A stretch of DNA of 32,440 nucleotides from Candidatus Omnitrophota bacterium. GTDB lineage: Bacteria > Hinthialibacterota > Hinthialibacteria > Hinthialibacterales > Hinthialibacteraceae. The notes under the pieces were generated by a model. That model saw only the letters and a list, made by a program, of their open reading frames with translations. It made no database searches and had not been told where the DNA came from. The DNA is taken from the NCBI GenBank assembly GCA_016934335.1, contig JAFGTC010000045.1:1-32440 (forward strand), read 5' to 3'. Each line of letters opens with the position of its first letter. Positions within the stretch are counted from its first letter, which is position 1. Shown one piece after another: positions 1-8,586 of this stretch. The translations under genes and the position numbers were made by a program.

Positions 1-3000
1 CCGAAATTCAAAAAACTTCGGAGAACGCGCTTTGCGTGACGCATTTCGCCGGCTCCAACGCGCTGGCCCTGCTTTGCATGGCGGTGCTGGAAGGCGACGC
101 CGAAGACATGGCTGATCAGATGAACCTGCGCCACGACCGCATGATTCCTCCCGCAGGCGAAGGCTACGGCGGCTACTGCGTTCCTAAAGACGGCCTGTTT
201 CTAGCGTTTGTCCTGTCGCTGGGCAACGAAGTGAAACTGCGTCAAATGGGCATCCCCGAACGCTGTCACAGCGGCGTCATGAAACTCGCCAAGGAATGCC
301 TGTTGCACCAGAATCAGTTTGGCAGTCATTTCGAATGGCAGCGTTGGGCCGCCGAAAAATTGTTGGCGTACGATTCTCTAAAAAATTATTTCGACATCCA
401 AGACGATCTGCTCGTCTTTCATATCAACAAAATCGCGCGCGCCGTGGAGAACCTGGGCCAGCCCTGGCATGAAACCACGGAAGGATCCAAACTGGTCGCC
501 AATCTGGCGGCGCAGTGGGGCGTCGACAAGATGATTATCCGCGCGGAGCAGGTCAACCGATTTATGGTTTTCTATAAAGCCTGGATGATCTATGACGCTC
601 TGCGGGAAGCGCGTGAATACGACAAAGCCTGCGCGGCGGAAAAAGACGCGGTCATCGCCCTTTCGGCGGAATACAAGCCCGTGCAGGACATCCGCTTTTC
701 CACCGGCCTTCGTTTGTTTGAAATTCTGGCGCAGACCGGCGACCACTTGATGCATTCGCTGGATGAAGAAGGCCAGAACCTGGCGCACTTGATGTTCAAC
801 GGCTTCGATCCGGACACCGACCACCCCGTCGGCAAACGGACGCTGCAGCAGGTCTTCAAGGCGCTGCGCATCGACAAACCCACGGAGGAAGATTACAAGC
901 GGCTGAAGGAAGCGTTTCCGCCGCACGAGGCTCCCGGCGACATCATCATGAGTTCGGTGACCATGTCCTCCATTCAGGATATGCTTCACTATACAACCGA
1001 CACCAAACTGGAAGAGATCGCCACACAGATCCAGGTCGTCCTCAGCGACTACGGACTCAGCGAAGATCAGATTCGCGCCAACGCGACAGTCTTCGGCGGC
1101 CATCTTCGCCAGTGGGCGGGCATCCGCGAACTGCCCAAGGAGGAGCAGGACGAACTGATTCAAAACATCGGCGGCAATATCCACGCGCTGGTTCTTCAGA
1201 TGCGCGGCCCAGGTCGCGATTACGAAAAAGACATTCAAGGCATCGACGTGCTCAACGCGGGGATCGACTTCCCGCAGATTCTCGAGATGCTCGACGACAT
1301 GCCCAAAGTCATCGCTCTTATGCGCAACGGCAATCCGCACAGCGCCCTGGCCATCACCGACGGCGCGGCGGGGCGGGCGCGGCGTCTGTTGACCTATTTG
1401 GACGTCCAGATGTTCTTCGCCGCCTGCGACCAGATCGGCCGGCGCGGCGTCTATCGGGCGATCGGACTCGGCCGGCGCAACATTGAACGTCTGCGCGAAG
1501 AAATGCAGCGCAAACGCGAACGCGCGGTCAACCTGTATCAAGCGATGTGCGCCGTTGCAGACGCCGCTCCCGATCAGCAGCAGCAAGCCGCCGACAAGGC
1601 GTTGGCGCTGTACCAATACCTGCGCGAAGCGATCACCGCCTCGGATGAAGCGGGGCAAGCGCTGCGAGAAGAAGAAAAAATGAAGCGCTACGGCAAGTGG
1701 AAGCCGCGCTATTATCACATCAGCCAAACGCTCACTACGATCAGCGCCGGTCTTCCGCTGCAGCGACTCGATTTCGGCGCCTGGCTGGCGGGAATCGGCG
1801 GCCTGTTCGCCGTCATCGGGCAGCCCCTCAGCGAAATCAAAGCCAAAAAGGCGGTTTGGGAGAAAGCGCTTCACACGCTGGCCAAGTACACGGACGCGGA
1901 GGAAGCGTCGGAAGTGAAAGGGTGCAGCGAGGAGCAGCAGGCGGATCTATTCAAACATATCGTCCGCCCCGAATACGTGCCTGAATCGGAGCGATTCGCG
2001 CAGCAGATGCTGGTCGAATCGTCCAGCAAAGCCTGCGAAATCGCCGCGCGCGAAGCGCTCGAACGGCGCAAAGCGCTGAAGATCCGAGCGGAGCGCGCCA
2101 GGGCGTTCAACGACCGCGAGGACGGATTCCATAAAGCCTTCCAAGAAAGCAAAATCCCAGCGTTCCAACTTTCATGGGACGCCTCACAGGAATGTCTGAG
2201 CGCCATTCGCGAGAACCTTCTCCAGATTTACGCTCAGGACAGTTCCGGCGCTCAGTGGGCGGAGCGGCAATCCATAGTCAATAATACCTTCGGGCAGTAC
2301 ATCGGTCATACACGCGCCGTATTGACGCGCCTTTTCATGGATCACCTGCCGGAAAAAACATCAATCGAACGATCTCGCAAGCGGCGGATTTTGGAAGACG
2401 TCGCCGTTGTGTATACGGGCCGCGAACTGATTCTCGAAAACTTGAAGAAACTGATGGGCGGTTATGAGGATATGGGCGCCATCGCTCGATTGGCCGAAGC
2501 CGCTCAGGGCGACCGAGAGAAATTGAATCTTATCGCCAAGAGCATCGAAATGTTCTACATCACATTTGCTCTCGGTCAAACTCTCGAATTCGCCTTGCAG
2601 TCTCCCGACGACGTCGATCCGGCGCTTTTCTGGAAAAATGTCGTGGATTTCTTCGCGGAGTCGATCAACGACCACTGGTACAATTATTGGCCTTGGGCTT
2701 ACTCGCGCGGCGTCGGATTCAACGGCATCCCCGATGGCGAAAAATACGCGATGGCGGTGGAGCGTCATGCCTGGCTGTATGGATACATGCGCCTGCTGTA
2801 TATCCATCGAACCGAACTGCGTTTTCGCTCCGAAGAAGACTGCGATGCGCTTTTGGGCAATTTCGCCGATCAAAAGAAAGTCATCGCCGTCGGAGCGAAC
2901 GCCCCGTCAGAGAACGAACAACGCTGGCGCGCATACAACCAGCTGCGCGAAATGGCCTTCCTGCGCACTGACGGATTCGAGTTCCCGCCCGTCTTTCATG

Positions 3001-4667
3001 AATTCGATCCGGCGATCGTCGACGCCGATAAGCGCGTGAATGTCGTCTTCCTGTTCCCGACGGGACGTACGCACGTTTCGCGGACGCTTCGCGAAGGCCC
3101 CGCGTTGAACAAAGAGTTGCAGGGGCAAGGCCATCCCGGCGCCAATCTGCTCATCACCCGGTACAATGAATTCGTCGAAGTGAAAAGCGCATCGAAAAAA
3201 GCGCTTCTCATCACCGACGCTCATCTGTACATCAGCGAAGAAGAATTTATTCAAGCGCTGCAAAAGTACGAGCGTCTCGATTCAGCGGCCGTTCAAAAAC
3301 GACTTGAGCAAGAACGGTCATGCGGCCGCTTGACGGACAAGGGCATCCGCGTCGCGGTTCGCTTCCGCCAAGACGGAAAGTCCGCGCCGGTAGTGGCCGG
3401 CTGCCTGATTCCCTTCCATGGAATCCCGGTCTATGTCAGCGGGCAATCGGAAGAAGAAGGCGTCCCGGCCACCATCCAATCGCAGGTGTATACGGACGTC
3501 ACCTATGATAAATCCTTGTATCCGCAAATCTTCACTGAAGAAACCGGAGTTCAGCTGCCGCCGGAAATCGACTGGTTGAACGAATGGAACGCCGGACTCG
3601 AAGGAAAAGAAATTCTCGAGCGCATTTGTGAAGGAGATCCAGAAAAGCAATTCGCCGGCCTCCGCACGTTCGGGCTCGATCACGCCATCATCCTGATTAA
3701 AGGCGCGGCGGAATCGGGCGCCCGCAACCTGAAGGTCTTTGACGTGCAGGACGATAAAGCCCAGATCAACGAAGAAGCGTTGAAGGACGCCGCCCGCTTT
3801 GTTTATGACGTATCCCGCGGGCAAAACGTCGTCATTCAAGCGGCGATCTTCACCAATCCGGAATTGTGGGCGTCGCCGGAACTGATGGAAAGTTTCGTCA
3901 ATCGCCAGATCATGGATTGGAACACGCCGGTGAATCGCGACAGCTACCCGCGCTCCCAGATTTACGGCTCGATGCGCATTGTGGCGTCATCGTCGCATCC
4001 TTCGAAAGAATACGATACGGCGTTCCCCATCTCGCTGATGAGCCTGCAGGTGGCGACTAATGTCGGACGCGGCGGCACCTTGGAGCCTCTTCTTGAAGAA
4101 TACATTCAAGAGAAATTCCGCGATCAAATCCTCAAGGGATTGCACGCGCAAGGGCCCAAAGTCATGAAAGCCATGACGGCCTTCATCGAGAAATACGGCC
4201 AAGAGTGGGAAAAGAAAACCGGCAAGAAGATCGGTCAAGACTTGCGCGGCGTTTCGTACGCATGGGCCAACTATCTCATGAACGACTTTGTCATCACGCC
4301 CGTCTACAAGCGCCGCGGCCGTTTGGTCGACATCAAACCGGTGTTCGATGAAGAGGGCCGGCGCATCGGATCCATACCGATGCTGCAGGACGAGAAGGAG
4401 CGCTTCGAAGGCGAGATCATCGACTGGCAGTTCATCCTTCTCGAACCGAACGTCGGAATCGGCCTGTGGGATCGCTACAACCTGCGCGAGCAGGTTTACG
4501 AGCAGACGGCAAGCCGCCGTGAAAACCGCCCGTTTGACTGGAGCAGGATCGGTCAAAGCGATCGCATCGTGCTGCGCAATTATGTGCTCAGCGGCGAAGA
4601 TTACATCAAGGCGAATTTCGGCGCTCAAGGCATCAACCGGTCAAGCGTCAATCAATCCGCTCAATAA
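1..4667 (+). CDS. Giant protein of unknown function, 5' truncated by window edge
   Basis: The frame is open from base 3, so the first possible start (GTG at 36) is probably internal and the gene begins outside the window. At least 1,543 residues are visible and no family is recognised with confidence. Numbering from the GTG, residues 43-52 (G-Y-G-G-Y-C-V-P-K-D, Cys48) resemble the active-site loop of UDP-glucose/GDP-mannose dehydrogenases, and the roughly 45 residues before it resemble their central helical domain. Residues about 485-550 are charged, Gln-rich and likely coiled coil. Residues about 1215-1350 show an ATP-grasp-like order: a Lys and small-residue loop (I-K-G-A-A-E-S-G), a hinge-like strand (V-V-I-Q-A), an Arg strand (G-S-M-R-I) and N-V-G-R-G-G. 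No signal peptide or clear transmembrane segment is visible, so it is probably cytoplasmic. Base use matches the neighbours. A strong terminator follows it. Both domain resemblances are inference. Confidence 0.85.
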   Translation, partial: EIQKTSENALCVTHFAGSNALALLCMAVLEGDAEDMADQMNLRHDRMIPPAGEGYGGYCVPKDGLFLAFVLSLGNEVKLRQMGIPERCHSGVMKLAKECLLHQNQFGSHFEWQRWAAEKLLAYDSLKNYFDIQDDLLVFHINKIARAVENLGQPWHETTEGSKLVANLAAQWGVDKMIIRAEQVNRFMVFYKAWMIYDALREAREYDKACAAEKDAVIALSAEYKPVQDIRFSTGLRLFEILAQTGDHLMHSLDEEGQNLAHLMFNGFDPDTDHPVGKRTLQQVFKALRIDKPTEEDYKRLKEAFPPHEAPGDIIMSSVTMSSIQDMLHYTTDTKLEEIATQIQVVLSDYGLSEDQIRANATVFGGHLRQWAGIRELPKEEQDELIQNIGGNIHALVLQMRGPGRDYEKDIQGIDVLNAGIDFPQILEMLDDMPKVIALMRNGNPHSALAITDGAAGRARRLLTYLDVQMFFAACDQIGRRGVYRAIGLGRRNIERLREEMQRKRERAVNLYQAMCAVADAAPDQQQQAADKALALYQYLREAITASDEAGQALREEEKMKRYGKWKPRYYHISQTLTTISAGLPLQRLDFGAWLAGIGGLFAVIGQPLSEIKAKKAVWEKALHTLAKYTDAEEASEVKGCSEEQQADLFKHIVRPEYVPESERFAQQMLVESSSKACEIAAREALERRKALKIRAERARAFNDREDGFHKAFQESKIPAFQLSWDASQECLSAIRENLLQIYAQDSSGAQWAERQSIVNNTFGQYIGHTRAVLTRLFMDHLPEKTSIERSRKRRILEDVAVVYTGRELILENLKKLMGGYEDMGAIARLAEAAQGDREKLNLIAKSIEMFYITFALGQTLEFALQSPDDVDPALFWKNVVDFFAESINDHWYNYWPWAYSRGVGFNGIPDGEKYAMAVERHAWLYGYMRLLYIHRTELRFRSEEDCDALLGNFADQKKVIAVGANAPSENEQRWRAYNQLREMAFLRTDGFEFPPVFHEFDPAIVDADKRVNVVFLFPTGRTHVSRTLREGPALNKELQGQGHPGANLLITRYNEFVEVKSASKKALLITDAHLYISEEEFIQALQKYERLDSAAVQKRLEQERSCGRLTDKGIRVAVRFRQDGKSAPVVAGCLIPFHGIPVYVSGQSEEEGVPATIQSQVYTDVTYDKSLYPQIFTEETGVQLPPEIDWLNEWNAGLEGKEILERICEGDPEKQFAGLRTFGLDHAIILIKGAAESGARNLKVFDVQDDKAQINEEALKDAARFVYDVSRGQNVVIQAAIFTNPELWASPELMESFVNRQIMDWNTPVNRDSYPRSQIYGSMRIVASSSHPSKEYDTAFPISLMSLQVATNVGRGGTLEPLLEEYIQEKFRDQILKGLHAQGPKVMKAMTAFIEKYGQEWEKKTGKKIGQDLRGVSYAWANYLMNDFVITPVYKRRGRLVDIKPVFDEEGRRIGSIPMLQDEKERFEGEIIDWQFILLEPNVGIGLWDRYNLREQVYEQTASRRENRPFDWSRIGQSDRIVLRNYVLSGEDYIKANFGAQGINRSSVNQSAQ

Positions 4668-4691
4668 TATTGAATGGCAGGCAATGCACAC

Positions 4692-4720
4692 AAGGCGCGG
4701 GATTTTCCCGCGCCTTTTCT
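4692..4720 (+). terminator. Intrinsic terminator after the giant gene
   Basis: A perfect 11-bp inverted repeat (4692-4702 with 4706-4716), GC-rich in the middle with a 3-nt T loop, runs into a T-rich tract. It lies 25 bases after the stop codon of the giant gene and separates it from the SGNH hydrolase gene. Confidence 0.9.
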
Positions 4721-4779
4721 TTACTATCATCTGTTCAAAAATCATCTATCGAAGTTGTTCGGAATCTGTTTCCCTATTG

Positions 4780-4785
4780 TATAAT
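4780..4785 (+). promoter_or_regulatory. Candidate -10 box for the SGNH hydrolase gene
   Basis: A perfect TATAAT stands 42 bases before the start codon at 4828, downstream of the terminator at 4692-4720, where a new promoter is expected. No good -35 hexamer is found at 16-18 bases, so the call rests on the -10 box and position. Confidence 0.4.
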
Positions 4786-4827
4786 TACGGTGCGCATTTT
4801 GATGGCAGAAGGGAAGACCGTTTTCTT

Positions 4828-6288
4828 ATGTTGAAGAGACTCATCAATATTTTTTTGGCGATTGCCAGCGTTCTTGTTTGCTTGACCGCTTTGGAACTGT
4901 TCACGCGAATCGGCGCAATGTTGTATGAATCGACGTGGGCGGAAAAGCAGCAAAGGTTTGTGGAATCGATCACCGTTCCGTTTTCCTACGGCGTTATGCG
5001 GCCCAACGCATCCATTGAAGACTTGCGCGATTATTTTCCCTCCGGCGCGCTGCAGCCCGATCCCATCCCCATCCAAACCAACAACTTCGGCATGCGAATG
5101 CGCAACATCCATTTGGAAAAATCCCCCGATGCGATTCGTATAGCGGTCATGGGAGACTCCTGCACGTTTGGATGGATGCTTCCCGAAGAGGATTCGTATG
5201 CGCGAACGATGGAGCGGATTCTTAACGGCGCCGGTCAAGATCAATTTGAAGCGCTCAATTTCGGGATACCCGGCTACACCTCATTTCATGGATTGCAACT
5301 TTATGAACGCTTGGCCAAGCCACTGAATCCAGACCTGTTGGTTCTCGCCTTCGGTTTCAATGACTCGTATGAATTCCGGTTTTCGGAAAAAGAATTTTAC
5401 GAAAAGTTGAAGCAAAGAAATTTGACGGAGGGACTGAGCGGACTTCCTCTTTTTCTTTATGACCACAGCGCTTTCTGTCATTGGCTGATCCGGCGCATAA
5501 AATCTCTCAGCAAACACGCCATCGAGCAGGAATTGATTCAGCGGGCCGCTCACAAACAGTGGCATGCGCGCGTCGATCAAGATTCCTACCGGGCCAATCT
5601 CCAGAAAATGATTGAAGATATGCGCTCCAAGGGCGGAGACGCCATCGTGTTGAATCTCGATCTGCCCAATACGTGGGTGCGCGAACCGCTGCAGCGATTG
5701 CATGAAGAACTTGATGTCGCCTACTTGGATGTTCAATCCCTTTTTCATGCTCAGAGCCGGCCCGATCCGCGGACGGAATCGCTCCGGCAAGCCTTGCGAA
5801 AAGAGGGAATCGATTCACTTGCCGATCGCCCGAAAACGACTTTACTCTTCCGCGTATGGATTCCCGAAGAGATAACCATTCAAACGATCTCATTTCTATT
5901 GCTCAATTCAAGCGTCCATCCATTCCCCTGGCAAATCCGTTTATTCGACGATGGATCGCACGGCGACGAACAAGCCGGCGACCGCGTTTGGAGCGGCCGG
6001 ATTGAATGGGAATCCAACGAAATTGTGGACTATTGTTTTCTGACGGAGCGGCTTCCCGACGAACAGCCTCTCTATGAAAATTCGCTGAAAGCGCTCCGGT
6101 ATTATCATTATGCGGATTTACGAGATATTCCACCTGGCGCGGAATGGATTTCTCCCATTCATACGTTGAACCGCCTTCCGTTTGAACACCTCATGATTCC
6201 GGGAGACGTCATTCATCCCAATGCACAGGGGCATCAGGTCATCGCCGAAAATCTGGCGCCGATCGTGCGGGAAATTCTCTCAAAGTGA
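4828..6288 (+). CDS. Membrane-anchored SGNH/GDSL-type hydrolase with inserted domain
   Basis: This is a predicted 486-residue esterase or acyl-transfer-type hydrolase of the SGNH superfamily. Residues about 5-25 form one hydrophobic segment, so it is probably anchored in the inner membrane with the catalytic domain outside. Block I is G-D-S at 109-111 (Ser nucleophile), followed by L-N-F-G-I-P-G-Y at 143-150, block III G-F-N-D at 176-179 and the terminal D-x-x-H at 460-463 (V-I-H-P-N). Between blocks III and V sits an extra region of about 100 residues with an Asp/Gly-rich loop near residue 372-388 (D-D-G-S-H-G-D-E-Q-A-G-D), the kind of loop seen in calcium-binding beta domains of secreted proteins. 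ATG 4828 is the only sensible start; the frame is open further upstream but that part overlaps the giant gene and terminator. A GAAGGGA stretch lies about 13 bases before the start. It converges on the GT-C gene with a 9-base overlap. The natural substrate, perhaps an O-acylated glycan, is inferred. Confidence 0.85.
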   Translation: MLKRLINIFLAIASVLVCLTALELFTRIGAMLYESTWAEKQQRFVESITVPFSYGVMRPNASIEDLRDYFPSGALQPDPIPIQTNNFGMRMRNIHLEKSPDAIRIAVMGDSCTFGWMLPEEDSYARTMERILNGAGQDQFEALNFGIPGYTSFHGLQLYERLAKPLNPDLLVLAFGFNDSYEFRFSEKEFYEKLKQRNLTEGLSGLPLFLYDHSAFCHWLIRRIKSLSKHAIEQELIQRAAHKQWHARVDQDSYRANLQKMIEDMRSKGGDAIVLNLDLPNTWVREPLQRLHEELDVAYLDVQSLFHAQSRPDPRTESLRQALRKEGIDSLADRPKTTLLFRVWIPEEITIQTISFLLLNSSVHPFPWQIRLFDDGSHGDEQAGDRVWSGRIEWESNEIVDYCFLTERLPDEQPLYENSLKALRYYHYADLRDIPPGAEWISPIHTLNRLPFEHLMIPGDVIHPNAQGHQVIAENLAPIVREILSK

Positions 6289-8487
6289 ATCGGACATGGA
6301 AAGCAGATTCGGCTCGATCCAGCCCGTCCAAATTCCCGAGGCGTTCGGCCCGGAAGAGCGCGCGCCATAGAGAAGAAACGCGTATTTTTTGCTGTAGGCG
6401 GATAAATCGATTTGCAGCGAATCGATTCGGCTTTGTCGAGCGCACTCTTGGAGCGAATACGTTTTGGTGAAAACGGTTTCCAACTCGCTCCCGTAATTGA
6501 CTTTTATCTCGATGACGACTTGATCGTCGGGCCCGAATTCACGGTCGAAATCGAATCCAACGCCCGCAGCCATGCAAGCGTTCGAAGGGAAGATCATGCG
6601 CTGGCGAATATCCGCCGGATCGGAGCGCGTCTGCATGGCGATAACCGGCTTGTCGCCCCACCGCGTCAATCGAACCCGGCCGTCAACCGCCGGCTTTTCC
6701 GCACGATCCACAAAAGTCGCCTCCGATTCATAATCCGCCCAAAGATCGTATGCCTCCGGCGCAATAAATCGAGAAATGCGGATTCGCATGGTTCGCTCTA
6801 AGCGCGTTCCTTTCAGCGAAGGCTCTTCGATTTCGGCAATGGTCTTAGAGTGACGGTTTTCGGAGCCGTAGGGGGGAAAGGTCGTATAATAATCAATGTC
6901 CATTTCCTTCATATATTCCATCATTTTATGCCAATGATTGAATCCCTGCGAATACCCCAACAAAAAGGGATAAATATCCGAGCTGATCAATCCCGCCTCA
7001 TCGCGGACGAAGCGATGGCAATACGCTCCGACTGCTCCCAGCCCTGTATTGCTGGTAAAGATGCGGGCGTCCGGTTCAGTATTCTGATCGATCCATTGCG
7101 CCGCTTTTTTGCGCACGGATTCATTGACGGTCACATGCCCTTTATAAAATTCTCGATCACCAGCCATTCGTTCTAACGCGACTTTGGCGGAATAAATCAT
7201 GGCCGGGATCAAGAACGCCGATGCGACTCGAACAAAACGCCTCCGATTCGCCTCCGTTCGGAAGACGTTCGCCGCCATCGACGCCATTCGATGGAATCCC
7301 ACGACGCCTTCGATGTGGATCACAACAATGAGGATTTGTATGTACCGGACAAAATACCCTCCGAACATCGGGCTGGTCCGGAACACCGCGCCAAACAAAA
7401 ATGGAAACGCCAAAAAAGAGAAGACGGCCGTTCGGACGGCGAAAGGAAACGGATCGGGCTTCCTGCGGCCGCAATCCAATGCAAAGAACAAGAACGAAAG
7501 GAAGGAAAGGAAGGCCCAGAGGCCGAAGAGAAAGGGCGTTGGATCCTGGGCGATCATTTGTTGATAGCCTTCGACGACGGCGAAGACGCCCGATTTTAAT
7601 TTTTCATGCCACGGCTCGAACAGAAACGTGCTGCGATTGATCAGTTTCCCGTAAAATGTCATGGGCATCCAATGGCCGCTGTGCGCCTTCACAAAAAACA
7701 GATACGGCGCAGCGACCATGGAAAAGCCGGCGATGTAATACAAGACGCGGCCGGAGATCTTTTTCCATGCAAGCCAGACTTTCTCGGGTTCAAAGATCAG
7801 AGGATAAACGGCTAAAGCGGCGAGGAACGAGAGAGTGAAAAAAAATCCTTCCGGCCGTGAAAGATACAAGAGCGCGCCGGCTGCGCCCAAATTGACAAGA
7901 TTGGGGCCGGGCCGCCGCAATCCAATCCAAATAACGATCATGGCCGTCAGGAGAAACAGCGGCGTCTCCAATCCCGACGGGGCGGTAAAATAAAGCGGGC
8001 GGCAGAGCGCCAACAAAGCGCCGGCCAGCCAACTGAGAAGATAGTTCTCCGTCAATCGGTGCACAATCCGTTGAGCCAGCCACAGCATCGACAGATGCGT
8101 TGCGACGCCGATCCACTGACAAATCGTCGCTGAATCGATCCAGGGCAGGCATGTCTTGGCCGTCGCCCCCAGAATGGTGAACAAAAAACTGGTGACGCCG
8201 AAGCTGGTTTCATGCGGATTAAAACTGAAGCCGGCGCCCTGAGCGAGATTATCAATGTATTTTACATAAATATACGCATCGTCGATCGGCAGGCCGAAAA
8301 TGGAACTTTGCAATTGCCAATCCAGGCAGAAGCCCGCAGCCAGCGGCAGAAGCCAGCCTACTTTCATCCATAAAGAAGGTTTCCTGTTCAATGTTACGCT
8401 GCTATCTATGGTCATCTTGTTATTGATAAATTTTTCCGAAATCCATGCGCGCTCCGCTGCGAAAGTCAGTCTAGCATAGTCCTGCAT
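6280..8487 (-). CDS. GT-C type membrane glycosyltransferase (ArnT/GT39-like)
   Basis: A 735-residue polytopic protein. After one hydrophobic segment it has the GT-C signature: an acidic pair D69-D70 in D-D-A-Y-I-Y followed by a helix, then G-x-G-F-S-F-N-P and G-V-T-S. This resembles bacterial arabinofuranosyl/mannosyltransferase-like proteins that use lipid-phosphate sugars and act on the periplasmic face. About ten hydrophobic segments span residues 45-420. The last ~300 residues are soluble and end in a beta-rich region with W-T-G-W-I-E-P. No strong ribosome binding site supports the ATG at 8487; an in-frame ATG at 8415 is an alternative that would remove 24 residues. The gene stands alone on this strand, with its 3' end overlapping the SGNH hydrolase gene, so the two may be co-evolved envelope functions. 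Donor and acceptor are unknown. Confidence 0.8.
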   Translation of the reverse strand: MQDYARLTFAAERAWISEKFINNKMTIDSSVTLNRKPSLWMKVGWLLPLAAGFCLDWQLQSSIFGLPIDDAYIYVKYIDNLAQGAGFSFNPHETSFGVTSFLFTILGATAKTCLPWIDSATICQWIGVATHLSMLWLAQRIVHRLTENYLLSWLAGALLALCRPLYFTAPSGLETPLFLLTAMIVIWIGLRRPGPNLVNLGAAGALLYLSRPEGFFFTLSFLAALAVYPLIFEPEKVWLAWKKISGRVLYYIAGFSMVAAPYLFFVKAHSGHWMPMTFYGKLINRSTFLFEPWHEKLKSGVFAVVEGYQQMIAQDPTPFLFGLWAFLSFLSFLFFALDCGRRKPDPFPFAVRTAVFSFLAFPFLFGAVFRTSPMFGGYFVRYIQILIVVIHIEGVVGFHRMASMAANVFRTEANRRRFVRVASAFLIPAMIYSAKVALERMAGDREFYKGHVTVNESVRKKAAQWIDQNTEPDARIFTSNTGLGAVGAYCHRFVRDEAGLISSDIYPFLLGYSQGFNHWHKMMEYMKEMDIDYYTTFPPYGSENRHSKTIAEIEEPSLKGTRLERTMRIRISRFIAPEAYDLWADYESEATFVDRAEKPAVDGRVRLTRWGDKPVIAMQTRSDPADIRQRMIFPSNACMAAGVGFDFDREFGPDDQVVIEIKVNYGSELETVFTKTYSLQECARQSRIDSLQIDLSAYSKKYAFLLYGARSSGPNASGIWTGWIEPNLLSMSDSL

Positions 8488-8529
8488 GGAAACAGAGAAA
8501 GGCTTCCATTATGACATGACTATAAAAAC

Positions 8530-8544
8530 AAACGAAATTCGTTT
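8530..8544. promoter_or_regulatory. Inverted repeat in the divergent intergenic region (possible operator)
   Basis: A perfect 7-bp inverted repeat with a 1-base centre (AAACGAA-A-TTCGTTT) lies in the 99-bp gap between the GT-C gene (-) and the aldolase gene (+). Position and symmetry suit a regulator site; no transcript evidence exists. Confidence 0.3.
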
Positions 8545-8586
8545 ATAAGATGGATAGAGCAATTTAAGAGAAAGGAATCCAAATCA

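Noticed and set aside
378..1874. 498-codon ORF antisense to the giant gene
   Set aside because: It mirrors the codon bias of the sense frame, has no ribosome binding site and a low-complexity Val/Phe/Asp/Arg-rich product with no domain.
4288..4827. Upstream extension of the SGNH hydrolase frame into the giant gene
   Set aside because: It crosses the terminator and overlaps a real gene; the encoded residues are Ser/Arg-rich out-of-frame translation, and the signal-anchor begins at 4828.
7199..7640. Several overlapping plus-strand ORFs opposite the GT-C gene
   Set aside because: They lie within the membrane-coding part of a clear GT-C protein and give basic, motif-free products.
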